A DNA stretch of 63,961 nucleotides from Clostridia bacterium (GTDB lineage: Bacteria > Bacillota > DTU086), in assembly GCA_012523575.1 (NCBI GenBank), contig JAAYIF010000034.1:1-63961 (forward strand), read 5' to 3'. Below, one piece after another: positions 7,561 to 16,863 of this stretch (positions are counted from its first letter, which is position 1; every line of letters begins with the position of its first letter). The translations under genes and the position numbers were made by a program. The notes under the pieces are model-generated. The model was not told where the DNA came from, did not search any database, and was given only the letters and a program-made list of their open reading frames with translations.

Positions 7561-8654
7561 GCCACCATCTCCTTGTGGAAGGCCCTTAGTTTAGCAATGG
7601 GTTCGGAAACAAGTTCTATAAGCTGAGCAGTGGGTTCAATTCCTGCTCTCTTCAGCGCTTCATAAAGGAGAATGCCTATGAGTTCGGGATATTTTATACC
7701 CACTGCCTCAGCCATGGCAACCACAGAGGACGTAGATGACAAAGAAGGGGTTCCGTTAAAATCAATAACGTGGCACTTTCCGGAAGAGTCCTCTTTGATA
7801 TCAATTCTTACCAGGTCCCGCGCTCCAATGGTTTTAAAGGAGCGGTATGCAATATCCACCAGCTCGCTGCACTTGGAGTTCCTAACATCCAGTATATCCA
7901 TTTTTCGGGCAGCATAGGGAGAAATTTTACTCTGCGCTGACCTGACAACGGTGTCAGTGGGGAAACCCACAATGGGAAGAACATAACAGTCTCCATTTCC
8001 CATCACACCCACAGTGTATTCCCTGCCTGGAAGAAAGGTTTCCACCAAAACAGGATAGTCTCCTAAAACCGCCCTTAAAATCTCAATGCGGTCATAAAGA
8101 TCCTCCCTGTTTTCCACAATGGACTGCTTGTCGATGCAAATGCTGTTCCCTCCCCCAACGGGCTTAACAAAAAGGGGATAAGACAACACCTCTTCCAGCT
8201 TTTCCACCTGCTCTTCCACAGAACGACCGCTTTCGAACTCTATCACAAAAAAGTCCGGAACGGGGATCCCTGCATTCCTAAGCACGTGATAGGTAAGATT
8301 TTTATTCCTGCAGACTTTCATAACCTCCGGACAGGAATGGGTAGAAGGTATCCCCAGCCCCATCAGGGCTTCACGCACCGCCATTGCCCCAAAACCGTTA
8401 TAAAGGGTTTCGGGAATTTCCAAAAACCCCTCAGCAATCACAAAGGCAAGGGTGATGGGACCTTGTTCCGACACTGTTTCCTCCAGCTGTTTTGGGCTCA
8501 ATAGATTAACGGGAATAATTTCGCTGCCCGTCTGTTGAAGAGCTTCGTATATGGCAGCCACCGTTAAAGGACTTACACACTCCCATAGAATGGTGTTGTC
8601 CTTTTTAATTTCCGTGGGAACGCTGTTGTACAATAATAAAATCCTCTGTGACAT
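7557..8654 (-). CDS. ATP-grasp ligase of the D-alanine-D-alanine ligase family
   Basis: The protein has about 365 residues. The central and C-terminal parts match ATP-grasp Ddl enzymes: FVKPVGGGNSI (nucleotide grip), LVETFLPGREYTVGVMG, and DIKEDSSGKCHVIDFNGTPSLSST, where the usual metal-binding NxxP segment reads DFNGTPSLSS. The N-terminal part is less Ddl-like and the C-terminus extends about 40 residues further, so the substrate may not be D-Ala. I chose ATG 8654 because AAAGGTGG lies just upstream; GTG 8663 would overlap that site. It stands alone and is convergent with the aminotransferase. Confidence 0.82.
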   Translation of the reverse strand: MSQRILLLYNSVPTEIKKDNTILWECVSPLTVAAIYEALQQTGSEIIPVNLLSPKQLEETVSEQGPITLAFVIAEGFLEIPETLYNGFGAMAVREALMGLGIPSTHSCPEVMKVCRNKNLTYHVLRNAGIPVPDFFVIEFESGRSVEEQVEKLEEVLSYPLFVKPVGGGNSICIDKQSIVENREDLYDRIEILRAVLGDYPVLVETFLPGREYTVGVMGNGDCYVLPIVGFPTDTVVRSAQSKISPYAARKMDILDVRNSKCSELVDIAYRSFKTIGARDLVRIDIKEDSSGKCHVIDFNGTPSLSSTSSVVAMAEAVGIKYPELIGILLYEALKRAGIEPTAQLIELVSEPIAKLRAFHKEMVA

Positions 8655-8997
8655 GCCTACCACCTTTTTTATGTTTTTACAACCTTAAATATTTTACATC
8701 CCCCACTGAGAGATAGCAAAAACCCTAAAAGTTTAGTTTTACTGAACTTTCTTCACCATGCTTCTTCAATCTATACAGCACTGTTTCTAGCGTATACAAG
8801 CCGTAAATTACTATTAGCTTAAATTATGCTGTCTATTTTTTTCTTTTTCTACCCATATCTAAATTATCTTATCTTTTTTCTTTCATTTTGTTTATCTAAA
8901 CGACAAAATTCTACAAACCCAAAAAACATGGAAAGTAATTTTTTTAACATGCCTTGATAATTTCCAATAAGCCCCTTGAAAAAATAACAACTATATA

Positions 8998-9042
8998 TTA
9001 ACTTCTAAATAGGAATGGTTATAATTTAAGAATAATTATAAA
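8998..9042 (+). promoter_or_regulatory. Promoter with Fur-family operator-like palindrome before the regulator-znuACB operon
   Basis: TTAACT (8998-9003), a 16-bp spacer and TATAAT (9020-9025) form the promoter. Overlapping the -10 and start region, TTATAATT (9019-9026) and AATTATAA (9034-9041) form an 8-bp inverted repeat. The segment TAAGAATAATTATAA (9027-9041) matches 13 of 15 positions of the 7-1-7 Fur/Per-type box. This predicts autoregulation. The rest of the 400-base gap (8655-8997) is AT-rich with nothing else I can identify. Confidence 0.6.
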
Positions 9043-9056
9043 AGGAGAAAGTATCT

Positions 9057-9512
9057 TTGAATTTTCAAAATCTCATTAAAGAATTCAAAAAAAAGGGATA
9101 CAAGCTCACCCCCCAGAGAAGGATTATCCTGGAAATTTTAAGCGAAGAAAAACACATCAGCGCGGAAGAAATTTATGAAAGGATAAGGTCCAGTCAGCCC
9201 AACGTTTCCTTCGGCACCGTTTACAGAAACTTAAACATCCTTCTGGAGTTGGGGCTAATCAAACAGCTGGATTTTAAAGACGGCAGAACCCGCTTTGAAT
9301 TAAATGAAGGCCACCACCATCACCTAATCTGCTTAAACTGCGGCTCTGCCGTTGAAATTCAGTCATGTCCCTTCAGCAGTGAAGTGCAAAAAGCTGCCAT
9401 TTCCCAGAACTTTTCCATCAAAAGTCACAGCTTTAAAGTTTACGGGTACTGTCGAAACTGCAATTACAAGAAGGAGAAAAAAGGGGATAGAAAGGGGGAA
9501 CAACGGAATTGA
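9057..9512 (+). CDS. Fur-family metalloregulator, probably Zur-like
   Basis: The 151-residue repressor has a winged-helix N-terminus (YKLTPQRRIILEIL; VSFGTVYRNLNILLELGLI) and a metal-binding C-terminus with GHHHHLICLNCG and a second CRNC pair forming the structural Zn(Cys)4 site. Linkage to znuACB suggests zinc sensing, but sequence alone does not separate Zur from PerR or Fur. The start is TTG 9057 with AAAGGAGAAAG upstream. The stop overlaps the znuA start by 4 bases, so the regulator and transporter form one operon. Confidence 0.9.
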   Translation: MNFQNLIKEFKKKGYKLTPQRRIILEILSEEKHISAEEIYERIRSSQPNVSFGTVYRNLNILLELGLIKQLDFKDGRTRFELNEGHHHHLICLNCGSAVEIQSCPFSSEVQKAAISQNFSIKSHSFKVYGYCRNCNYKKEKKGDRKGEQRN

Positions 9513-10420
9513 AGCTAAAAAAGGCCGCCGTTCTTATGCTTTTGGGAGTTTTGATTTTTTCCGCCTTCGGGTGTGCTGGTAACCAGGAAGTGTCCTCCCC
9601 CAAAGGGAAAATTCAGGTATGCACCAGCATTTATCCCATATACTACTTCACCTCAAGGATAGCAGGAAATGAGACAGAGGTAAAGGAGATTATGCCTGTA
9701 GCATCGGATCCCCACAGCTGGGAGCCCAGCCCCAAGGATATGGCAGAGATTCAGAAAGCCCGGGTTTTTATATATGCCGGAGCCGGTCTTGAGCCCTGGG
9801 CCCAGGACGTGGCAGAAACTTTAGGGGAAAATGGTACCAAGGTTTTAGAAATATCAAAGGCCCTTTTCATAGGAAACAACAGTCATGAGGATCCCCATTT
9901 TTGGCTGGATCCCCTGCTGGCCCAAAAAGCCGCTGAAGCCATAAAGGATCTGCTGGTGGATGCCGACCCAAACAACAAAAACACTTATGAAAACAATTAC
10001 CAAAAGCTTGCCTCGGATCTGGAAGCACTCCACGGGGAATATAAACAAGCCCTTTCCCAATGCAGTAAAAAGGAATTTGTGGTAACCCACAGCGCCTTTG
10101 GGTATCTGGCTGAAAGATACGGTTTAAAACAAATATCCATTATGGGAGTTTCTCCCGAAAGCGAGCCCAGCCCCGCACGCTTGGCTGAACTAGCGGATCA
10201 GCTTAAAGATAAAAATATAAAGTATATCTTCACGGAACCCTTTATCAGCCCCAAGGCGGCGGAAATCCTTGGGGAGGAAACGGGTGCGGAGCTTTTGGTT
10301 TTAAACCCCATTGGAAGTTTAACTAAAGAACAGCAAAGGGAAGGAAAGGACTACATGGTGCTCATGAGGGAAAATCTTGAACAGCTCAAGGTGGCGTTGG
10401 AATGCAGAGAGAAAAAGTAA
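9509..10420 (+). CDS. znuA: Zinc ABC transporter substrate-binding lipoprotein
   Basis: This cluster A-I metal-binding lipoprotein of 303 residues has signal and lipobox IFSAFGCAG (Cys22). Metal-ligand histidines are in ASDPHSWEPSP, DPHFWLDP and VTHSAFGYLAERYG, with the final acidic ligand in the FTEPFIS region. The usual His-rich loop is short (NNSHEDPHF). It captures Zn2+ (Mn2+ is a formal alternative) outside the membrane and delivers it to the permease. The start is TTG 9509 after AAGGGGGAA. It overlaps the regulator by 4 bases and the downstream ATPase by 19. Confidence 0.93.
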   Translation: MKLKKAAVLMLLGVLIFSAFGCAGNQEVSSPKGKIQVCTSIYPIYYFTSRIAGNETEVKEIMPVASDPHSWEPSPKDMAEIQKARVFIYAGAGLEPWAQDVAETLGENGTKVLEISKALFIGNNSHEDPHFWLDPLLAQKAAEAIKDLLVDADPNNKNTYENNYQKLASDLEALHGEYKQALSQCSKKEFVVTHSAFGYLAERYGLKQISIMGVSPESEPSPARLAELADQLKDKNIKYIFTEPFISPKAAEILGEETGAELLVLNPIGSLTKEQQREGKDYMVLMRENLEQLKVALECREKK

Positions 10421-11142
10421 TTGAAATCCAGGACATAACCTTTTCCTACGACAGAAAAATAATTTTAGAAAACGCAAGCCTCACAGTTTACCGGGGAGAT
10501 TTTCTGGCCATAGTGGGCCCCAACGGTTCGGGAAAAAGCACCCTGGTAAAGCTGATGTTGGGATTATTAAGGCCCCAAAGGGGGAAAATTTTTATTCTCG
10601 GTAAGCCCGTAGAATATTTTAATCAATGGGAAAAGGTGGGTTATCTGTCACAGAGAGCCGCTTACTTTAATCCCCACTTTCCGGCAACAGTCAGGGAAGT
10701 GGTAGGGGCTCAGGCCAGCGCCCATCTGGGATTTCTTAAGCCCATGAGGCCTAAGGATTGGGAAAAAGTAGAAAAGGCCCTGGATACAGTGGGACTTTCG
10801 GAACTCAGCAATTGTATGGTGGGCAGGCTCTCAGGGGGCCAGCAGCAGAAAGTAATGCTGGCAAGGATGCTGGTGGCAGAGCCTGAACTCCTTTTTCTCG
10901 ACGAGCCCTTGGTTGGGCTAGATCCTGAATCCCAGGAGTCCCTGTATACACTTCTTAAAAGGCTGCATCAGGAATGCGTATTAACCATTATTATGGTAAC
11001 CCACGACATATCCGGAATCATAAAAAGGGTTAACAGAATGGTGTGTATCCATCAAAATAAAATTCTGGAACACGATCCCCGGCTGTACAGGGATAAAAAA
11101 ATTACCCCCGGCTATATTGCCCAGCTTTATCACCTGCATTAA
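10402..11142 (+). CDS. znuC: Zinc ABC transporter ATP-binding protein
   Basis: The 246-residue ATPase has Walker A GPNGSGKST (about residues 40-48), signature LSGGQQQK (about 141) and Walker B LLFLDEP, with the H-loop in MVTHDI. It is the family that powers ZnuB/MntB-type metal permeases. The start at ATG 10402 lies inside the end of znuA, which indicates translational coupling. Confidence 0.94.
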   Translation: MQREKVIEIQDITFSYDRKIILENASLTVYRGDFLAIVGPNGSGKSTLVKLMLGLLRPQRGKIFILGKPVEYFNQWEKVGYLSQRAAYFNPHFPATVREVVGAQASAHLGFLKPMRPKDWEKVEKALDTVGLSELSNCMVGRLSGGQQQKVMLARMLVAEPELLFLDEPLVGLDPESQESLYTLLKRLHQECVLTIIMVTHDISGIIKRVNRMVCIHQNKILEHDPRLYRDKKITPGYIAQLYHLH

Positions 11143-11166
11143 AACTAATATCGGAGGGGGCATGCT

Positions 11167-11997
11167 TTGGTGGAAATACTTGAATATCAGTTCATGCAGA
11201 GAGCCCTTGTAGCGGGAATTATTGTGGGAATCATCTGCCCTTTGATCGGTATTTTTTTGATTTTAAGGAGGCTGTCCCTAATAGGAGACACCCTATCCCA
11301 CATTTCCCTGGCAGGGGTGGCTGCCGGTCTGGCAGCAGGAATCAATGCAACCCTCACCGCAGTGGTCTTTGCCCTGGGAGGGAGCTTGATAATAGAATAT
11401 CTTAGAAGGCACTATTCCAGATATGCCGAGCTAGCCACAGCCATTACCATGTCCGGAGGAATGGGTCTTGCGGTAATACTGATAAGCCTGGGCCGGGGCA
11501 ACACCGCGTCCGTTCTTAGCTACCTTTTCGGCAGTGTGGCTTCCGTTAGCACAACGGACCTTTCCATAATGGCTGTTTTAGGTTTAATGGTCATGGTCTC
11601 CATTATTATCCTTTACAGGCCCCTCTTTTTTATTGCCTTTGACGAGGAAGGGGCAAGAATAGCCGGCATCCCCGTAAATAAAATAAACCTCTACTTTACC
11701 CTGCTTACAGCCATAACCGTTGCCGTATCCATGCGCATTGTAGGTATCCTCCTGGTCTCTTCCCTGATGATCATTCCCGCCGCAGCCAGCATGCAGGTTG
11801 CAAAGAGCTTTAAAACCTCTGTCTGTATCTCAGTGGCCACAGCCCTCATAAGCGTTATCTCCGGGCTAGTGCTGTCCTTTTATTTTTCACTGGCCCCGGG
11901 AGGCACCATAATTATGTGCTCTCTATTTATACTGCTTCTTTTCATTTCATTTAAAAAGCTGTCCGCCATGCGGAAAGCAAATTTAGCTTCAAGATAA
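11167..11997 (+). CDS. znuB: Zinc ABC transporter permease
   Basis: The 276-residue metal ABC permease has about eight to nine hydrophobic segments. Family features include LRRLSLIGDTLSHISLAGVA (about residues 34-53) and the C-terminal LLVSSLMIIPAAAS motif. It forms the membrane channel for the ZnuA/ZnuC pair. The start is TTG 11167 (GTG 11170 is equally possible) after CGGAGGGGG. It is the last gene of the operon. Confidence 0.94.
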   Translation: MVEILEYQFMQRALVAGIIVGIICPLIGIFLILRRLSLIGDTLSHISLAGVAAGLAAGINATLTAVVFALGGSLIIEYLRRHYSRYAELATAITMSGGMGLAVILISLGRGNTASVLSYLFGSVASVSTTDLSIMAVLGLMVMVSIIILYRPLFFIAFDEEGARIAGIPVNKINLYFTLLTAITVAVSMRIVGILLVSSLMIIPAAASMQVAKSFKTSVCISVATALISVISGLVLSFYFSLAPGGTIIMCSLFILLLFISFKKLSAMRKANLASR

Positions 11998-12084
11998 ATA
12001 ACTTTTAGGATATATTTTGCTCCCCCTTTCCGTAATTATTTAATAGTAAGTAAAGGACGGAAGCGAAAAAAGGGGGATTTTTTA

Positions 12085-12333
12085 ATGGAATTCACCGCTT
12101 ACGGTATTTCAATGATTCCCATAATAGTGGGCATTGTCCAGCTGGCAAAAAAATTCGGCTTCCCCACCCGGTTTGCACCCCTTCTGTCCCTTGCCCTGGG
12201 ATTTGCCGCTGCCTTTATCTATATTGCCCCGGGGCAGCTTAAAGAAGCCATACTCATAGGCCTGGTTATGGGCCTTTCGGCGGTGGGCTTATACAGTGGC
12301 AGCAAAAACACCTTAAGGGGCTTAAGAAAATAG
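12085..12333 (+). CDS. Small holin-like membrane protein
   Basis: This 82-residue protein has three hydrophobic stretches (residues 7-20, 30-50, 55-72), a short basic tail (SKNTLRGLRK) and no signal peptide. Size and pattern resemble small phage-type holins that occur as single genes in Clostridia, but no lysin or phage gene is adjacent, so a prophage role is not supported. ATG 12085 follows AAGGGGGA. Confidence 0.55.
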   Translation: MEFTAYGISMIPIIVGIVQLAKKFGFPTRFAPLLSLALGFAAAFIYIAPGQLKEAILIGLVMGLSAVGLYSGSKNTLRGLRK

Positions 12334-12339
12334 CTTTAA

Positions 12340-12432
12340 ATATCTGCTAATGACTTCCCAAAGATGTCCGGCGTGAGTTTCAGGAGTGAGAAAACTACAG
12401 CATATATCCTTTGTCTGCAATTTGAGGGGCTG
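12340..12432 (+). repeat. Palindromic intergenic element, copy D (internally deleted)
   Basis: A short left remnant (ATATCTGCT) is joined almost directly to the right arm: GATGTCCGGCGTGAGTTTC, then GAGAAAACTACAGCATATA and CCTTTGTCTGCAA. The middle roughly 180 bases are missing. It lies between the holin-like gene and the end of the convergent kinase gene. Confidence 0.75.
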
Positions 12433-12452
12433 AATTTCAGACCCAAAACCCT

Positions 12453-14042
12453 TCACGAAGCTTTTATTACATCAGCCTGGCCGCCCACATTTTCCACTTT
12501 TTTCAACTTAGGACGGACCACAATGGAAAACTCTATGAAAAAGGTTGTTCCAACCCCCGGTTCACTTTTAACCCATATCTTACCTCCAAGCTCGTCCACA
12601 ATGGTTTTAACTACATACAACCCCAGGCCTGTGCCCTTTTTTTCATCTTTAGTGCTGAAAAAGGGCTCAAATATCCTTTCCTGTAAATGATAGGGAATAC
12701 CCCTGCCGGTATCGGAAATTTCCAGTATTATTTTATTGCCGCAGGGCAGGGGAGAGCACTTGATGCTTAAAATCCTCTTGGTACAGCTGTCCATGGCTTC
12801 AAAGGCGTTGCTGGTTAGGTTTAAAATCACCTGCTTTATCTGCTGGGGATTGATATGAACAGGCATGGGAGCTTTGGAAATTGACACTTTAAGTTCCACT
12901 TCCCTAAGAAGGCTGTGGTTTTTTATAATGGGAAGAACATCCAAGACAACACTTCCCAAATTGCAGGTTTTTAAACCCGTCTGGGAATGGGGTTTGGAAA
13001 TAAAGAGAAGTTCATTTAAAAGGGCATTGGTACGGTCTACTTCGCTAAGCATCAGGGAAGCATACATTTTAAGATCAGATTCCTTTAAATCCTGCCCCAT
13101 TTCAATCTTTTTCTTAATAATCTGGAGAAAACCACTAACGGATGTAAGAGAATTGCGAATTTCATGAACCGTACCTGCAGCTATATAACCCAGGGAAGAA
13201 AGGTTGTCAACATGTTTCAGGAATTGTTTTGATCTGGTGTTACCAATAAAATAATTTTGCAGGTTTGAGACCCAAAGAATACCCATAAAATGAAAAATTA
13301 GGGCCGCAGTTGTAAGAACGTGGATAATTAAAAAATATATTTCCGCCGGCAGTTTAATCAAGAAAGAAAAGGCGTAGGACAGAGCATATATTATGCTCCC
13401 CTGTAAGAACAGCTCAGCCTTATTTTGACCTTCTTTTAAAGAAACGTCGGCCACTAAAAAATAAGCAGCAGCCAGCATTAAAACCAAGGCTACTGCTTCC
13501 AAAACAATCCTATAAAGATCCATTTCCACCTTAAATCCAGAAAAAACATGGGGGAGGTTTTTAGGCTTCAGTAAAACAAATAATAAAACCGCAGCTTCAA
13601 GTAAAAAACACAGGATCATTACTCCATAGGTGTGAGGAATACCCTTAATCCCCAGGAAACGGCCCGCGGCATAGACCAAAAAGGCTGCCCCCAGGAAAAT
13701 TTTGGACAACACATAAAACCAATATCCTTTATTCATGGAATTGGGAGTAATAAAATCAGGCATACCGGGATAGGAAAAGATATGAAAAGTATGGGCCAAT
13801 GCGGCTCCCACCAATAACACCAAAACCAACCCTAAGCGTAGGGTTTTGTCGCACCAAAAAGCGTACATCGCCATCAAAGCCAAAAGCCCGATTAGGACCG
13901 CAGTGAGAAATTCTATCAAATTGTGTGCGCTAAGAAACCTGTTAAAGTGGTGAGGAGTCAGTGGGAAAATGACAAAAGAAAGGGAAAGCAATATTGAAGA
14001 AACTGCAACGGCGGGGAAAATAGGAAATTTTGCTTTGAGCAT
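12453..14042 (-). CDS. Membrane sensor histidine kinase with MASE3 domain
   Basis: This is a protein of about 529 residues. The N-terminal 250 residues form a multi-pass MASE3-type sensor (FLSAHNLIEFLTAVLIG, HTFHIFSYPGMPDF). A dimerisation/phosphoacceptor domain follows with the H-box GTVHEIRNSLTSV (about residue 300). The ATPase domain has N-box LTSNAFEAM, G1 DTGRGIP, F-box IFEPFFSTK and G2 GTGLGLYVV. There is no PAS domain and no linked response regulator, so it is an orphan kinase; sporulation kinases in Clostridia are often orphans, but that role is only an inference. The start ATG 14042 follows AAGGGGGAAG; ATG 14063 precedes that SD. Confidence 0.9.
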   Translation of the reverse strand: MLKAKFPIFPAVAVSSILLSLSFVIFPLTPHHFNRFLSAHNLIEFLTAVLIGLLALMAMYAFWCDKTLRLGLVLVLLVGAALAHTFHIFSYPGMPDFITPNSMNKGYWFYVLSKIFLGAAFLVYAAGRFLGIKGIPHTYGVMILCFLLEAAVLLFVLLKPKNLPHVFSGFKVEMDLYRIVLEAVALVLMLAAAYFLVADVSLKEGQNKAELFLQGSIIYALSYAFSFLIKLPAEIYFLIIHVLTTAALIFHFMGILWVSNLQNYFIGNTRSKQFLKHVDNLSSLGYIAAGTVHEIRNSLTSVSGFLQIIKKKIEMGQDLKESDLKMYASLMLSEVDRTNALLNELLFISKPHSQTGLKTCNLGSVVLDVLPIIKNHSLLREVELKVSISKAPMPVHINPQQIKQVILNLTSNAFEAMDSCTKRILSIKCSPLPCGNKIILEISDTGRGIPYHLQERIFEPFFSTKDEKKGTGLGLYVVKTIVDELGGKIWVKSEPGVGTTFFIEFSIVVRPKLKKVENVGGQADVIKAS

Positions 14043-14192
14043 ATAAATTTCTTCCCCCTTCATTCAGAAAAATTCCAGCATTTTTTAGGGACAAGCATCT
14101 TTTCATAAGTATACAAAATCCTTTCTTAATTTTCTGTCGAAATATGTCTTTGGAAAAAATATTTAAAAAAAATTAAAAATATTAAAAATTGA

Positions 14193-14840
14193 TTATTTTT
14201 CTACTTTCTTTAAATCCCTGTACGAACCTATGGCCACAAGAATATCACCCTGGTCAATTACATATTCTCCGCCGGGGACAACCACAACGGTATCACCCTT
14301 TTTAGCCGCCAGAATACTAACATTGTGCCTGGCCCTGAGGTCCAATTCCTTTAAACTTTTCCCCACAAATTCCTCCGGGGCGGATATTTCCACAATGGTA
14401 TGCTCTGGTGAAATCTCCACATAATCCAAAATATTGTGGGACAAAGTCAGGGCCCTGGCCACCCTCTCCCCCATATCCCATTCAGGATAAATTATCTTAT
14501 CCACTCCGATTTTTTCCAAAACCTTGCCGTGAAGGGTGCTTTGGGCTTTGGCAACAATATATTTCACTCCCAATTCTTTAAGCAGCATATTGACCAGAAT
14601 ATTGGCCTCAACGCTCTGGGCCATGGCCACCACAACGGCATCATAGCTGGCAATATCCACACTGCGCAGGACCTCTTCGTTTTGTGCATCCCCTTTTATG
14701 GCCGTGGTAACAAAATCGGCAATCTTCTGCACTTTCTCCTCAGACTTATCTATGGCCAGAACCTCATGCCCCAAAGATTCCAATGTTCTGGCCACGCTTT
14801 CCCCAAATCTTCCCAACCCAATAACCACGTACTGTCCCAT
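14193..14840 (-). CDS. ktrA: Potassium uptake regulatory subunit KtrA (TrkA family)
   Basis: This cytoplasmic RCK protein of 215 residues has a Rossmann nucleotide-binding N-terminus (YVVIGLGRFGESVARTL, then AIDKSEEKV) and a C-terminal TrkA-C domain (about residues 135-215). It gates the KtrB channel according to ATP/ADP, and the TrkA-C domain commonly binds c-di-AMP in Firmicutes. ATG 14840 follows AGGAGG, 11 bases after the end of ktrB. Confidence 0.93.
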   Translation of the reverse strand: MGQYVVIGLGRFGESVARTLESLGHEVLAIDKSEEKVQKIADFVTTAIKGDAQNEEVLRSVDIASYDAVVVAMAQSVEANILVNMLLKELGVKYIVAKAQSTLHGKVLEKIGVDKIIYPEWDMGERVARALTLSHNILDYVEISPEHTIVEISAPEEFVGKSLKELDLRARHNVSILAAKKGDTVVVVPGGEYVIDQGDILVAIGSYRDLKKVEK

Positions 14841-14851
14841 CACTTTTCCTC

Positions 14852-16210
14852 CTAACCCAGATTGATAAATCCCTTGGGATATTCATAAAGGTTTTTACCC
14901 CTTTTTCTCAAAGCAAAGGCAAGGGACAGGGGGCCCAACCTTCCCACGAACATGGAAAATATTATAACAATCTTGCCCAAAAGGCTAAGCTTAGGAGTCA
15001 ATCCCGTGGAAAGTCCGGTGGTTCCAAAAGCTGAAACCACCTCAAATAAAATTTCTAAAAAAGAAGCCCGTTCCGTCATACAGAGAATAATGGTACAAAA
15101 AAGGATCAAAAAAAGGGTTACAAAGACTATAACCATTGCCCGGGCCACCTTCTCAGGGGGAATGCTCCTTTTGAAAATAACCGCGTCTTTCTGCCCCTTA
15201 ATATCGGACCAAACGGCCGCAAGCAGAACCGCAGCGGTAGTTGTTTTAACACCGCCCCCGGTGGAACCCGGAGAAGCTCCTATGAACATCAAAATTATCA
15301 AAAAAAACAAAAAAGCATCGGAGAAAGACCCTACATTCAAAGTGGAAAAACCCGCCGTTCTTGAGGTCACGGAAAAAAACATTGCATTTATTATTTTATC
15401 CCCCCATGAAAGGGAACCTAAAGTGGCCTCATTAAAACCTTCCAGCAGAAGTGCCGCAACGGTTCCCATCAACAAAAGAATGGTTGTAACAGCCACCACT
15501 ACCTTGCTGTGAAGGAGAAGCTTCCTGTTTTTAAAATAAAGCAGAAGATCCCAAATTACCGTGAAGCCAATGCCGCCCAATACAATTAAAGCCATAAAAG
15601 TGAAAAGTATCACTGGCATTTCAGTAAAGGGCGAAAGGCTCCGAAAGTTTCCAAAAAGAGTAATTCCCGCGTTATTAAAGGCAGAAACCGCATGAAAAAT
15701 TCCCAAATACAGGGACCTCAAGCCGAAATACTTAAACCATACTATCCCTAGAACTATGCTTCCCAGAAGCTCTATAACAAAAGCCGTTAAAGCAACCCTG
15801 GAAGCAACACTTATTAAATCCTGCATTGAAAACTGATTTAAGGATTCCTGAAGAATCAATTTATGGCGCAGGGATATTTTTCTGCCCACCAACATTGCTA
15901 CCAGAACCCCTGCGGTCATAAAACCAAGGCCACCCAGCTGGATCAGAAAAAGAATCACCAGCTGTCCGTAAATATTAAAAGTATTGCCGGGGTCAACCAC
16001 CATTAAACCCGATATGCACACGGCGGATGTGGCTGTAAAAAGGGCATCTATAAAACTTACCCGGTATCCTTCATTCCAGCAAAGGGGTAAGCTCAAAAGT
16101 AACGTACCAATAAAAATAAAAACCAAAAAGCCCAAAGCAAGATACCTGGGAGGATTCAAAGTCTTTAGGATCTTTTTATCTTTTTTATTTAAAAAGAATC
16201 TAAGCGCCAC
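14852..16210 (-). CDS. ktrB: Potassium uptake membrane subunit KtrB (TrkH family, Na+-dependent type)
   Basis: The integral membrane K+ channel subunit has four M1-P-M2-like repeats, with selectivity regions in SAVCISGLMVVD, SAFNNAGITLFG, RTAGFSTLNVG and SAFGTTGLSTGL, and GASPGSTGGGVKTTT as gating sequence. An ATG at 16315 would add 35 atypical residues. GTG 16210 gives MALRFFLNKKDKKILKTLNP and 452 residues, the family norm, and a TATAAT lies at about 16255, inside the longer version. The start is therefore my inference; the SD before GTG is weak. It is co-transcribed with ktrA. Confidence 0.9.
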   Translation of the reverse strand: MALRFFLNKKDKKILKTLNPPRYLALGFLVFIFIGTLLLSLPLCWNEGYRVSFIDALFTATSAVCISGLMVVDPGNTFNIYGQLVILFLIQLGGLGFMTAGVLVAMLVGRKISLRHKLILQESLNQFSMQDLISVASRVALTAFVIELLGSIVLGIVWFKYFGLRSLYLGIFHAVSAFNNAGITLFGNFRSLSPFTEMPVILFTFMALIVLGGIGFTVIWDLLLYFKNRKLLLHSKVVVAVTTILLLMGTVAALLLEGFNEATLGSLSWGDKIINAMFFSVTSRTAGFSTLNVGSFSDAFLFFLIILMFIGASPGSTGGGVKTTTAAVLLAAVWSDIKGQKDAVIFKRSIPPEKVARAMVIVFVTLFLILFCTIILCMTERASFLEILFEVVSAFGTTGLSTGLTPKLSLLGKIVIIFSMFVGRLGPLSLAFALRKRGKNLYEYPKGFINLG

Positions 16211-16329
16211 ATGGGATCCCAGCCCGAAAAAAATTATTTTTCTGATTCCTTCATTATAATGTATCAATTTCAATGGAAAAATCAACACTAAAAGAAGCAC
16301 TTTATTTTTTGCCATAAAGGGTGAGACCC

Positions 16330-16863
16330 TTGAAGATAAGAGACAGGTTGATCCTGGGATTATTATCCGGAATAATAGCCAATATGGGTAAAAATATTGC
16401 CAGCAGCTGCGCGGAAAAAAAAGGCCTAACCCAGCTAAGCTATGTGGATGCAGCCGCAGGCTTTTTCCTTAAAAAAAGGGATATAAAAACATTCCCAGGA
16501 CAGCTGGTGGGAATTTTAGCGGATTTTTCCACAGCCATAACCATCGGCATTGTCAACACCTATATGCTAACCAATACGGGAAAGGATCACTGGTTTCTTA
16601 AAGGTGTGGGGATAGGAAGCATTTTCTGGGTAACCTTTTACGGTTTTCTTGGAGGCCTTGGAAAAAACCAGCCAGTTTATCCCGTTGCCCCGAGGACGGC
16701 CCTATCATCCTTTTTGGGCCACGTCCTTTTTGGAATATTGAGTAATTTTATAGTGGTGAAACTTGGGGATGAAAGCCTTTTCAAAGAAAATCAAATACCG
16801 GGGAAAGGGTGTCAAATTAAAGGGGAAAAAAGAAGGGTGCGGGGAAAAATAAGAAAAAAATAG
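16330..16863 (+). CDS. Small multi-pass membrane protein, unknown function
   Basis: I do not recognise this protein of about 177 residues. It has about four hydrophobic segments (LILGLLSGIIANMG; VGILADFSTAITIGIVNTY; FWVTFYGFLGGLG; FLGHVLFGILSNFIVV) and a Lys/Arg-rich tail. TTG 16330 is preferred because AAAGGGTGA sits 5-6 bases upstream; GTG 16321 would overlap it. It is divergent from ktrB. The 220 bases after it hold a short GC hairpin followed by nine T (about 16935-16960), a possible terminator. Confidence 0.65.
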   Translation: MKIRDRLILGLLSGIIANMGKNIASSCAEKKGLTQLSYVDAAAGFFLKKRDIKTFPGQLVGILADFSTAITIGIVNTYMLTNTGKDHWFLKGVGIGSIFWVTFYGFLGGLGKNQPVYPVAPRTALSSFLGHVLFGILSNFIVVKLGDESLFKENQIPGKGCQIKGEKRRVRGKIRKK

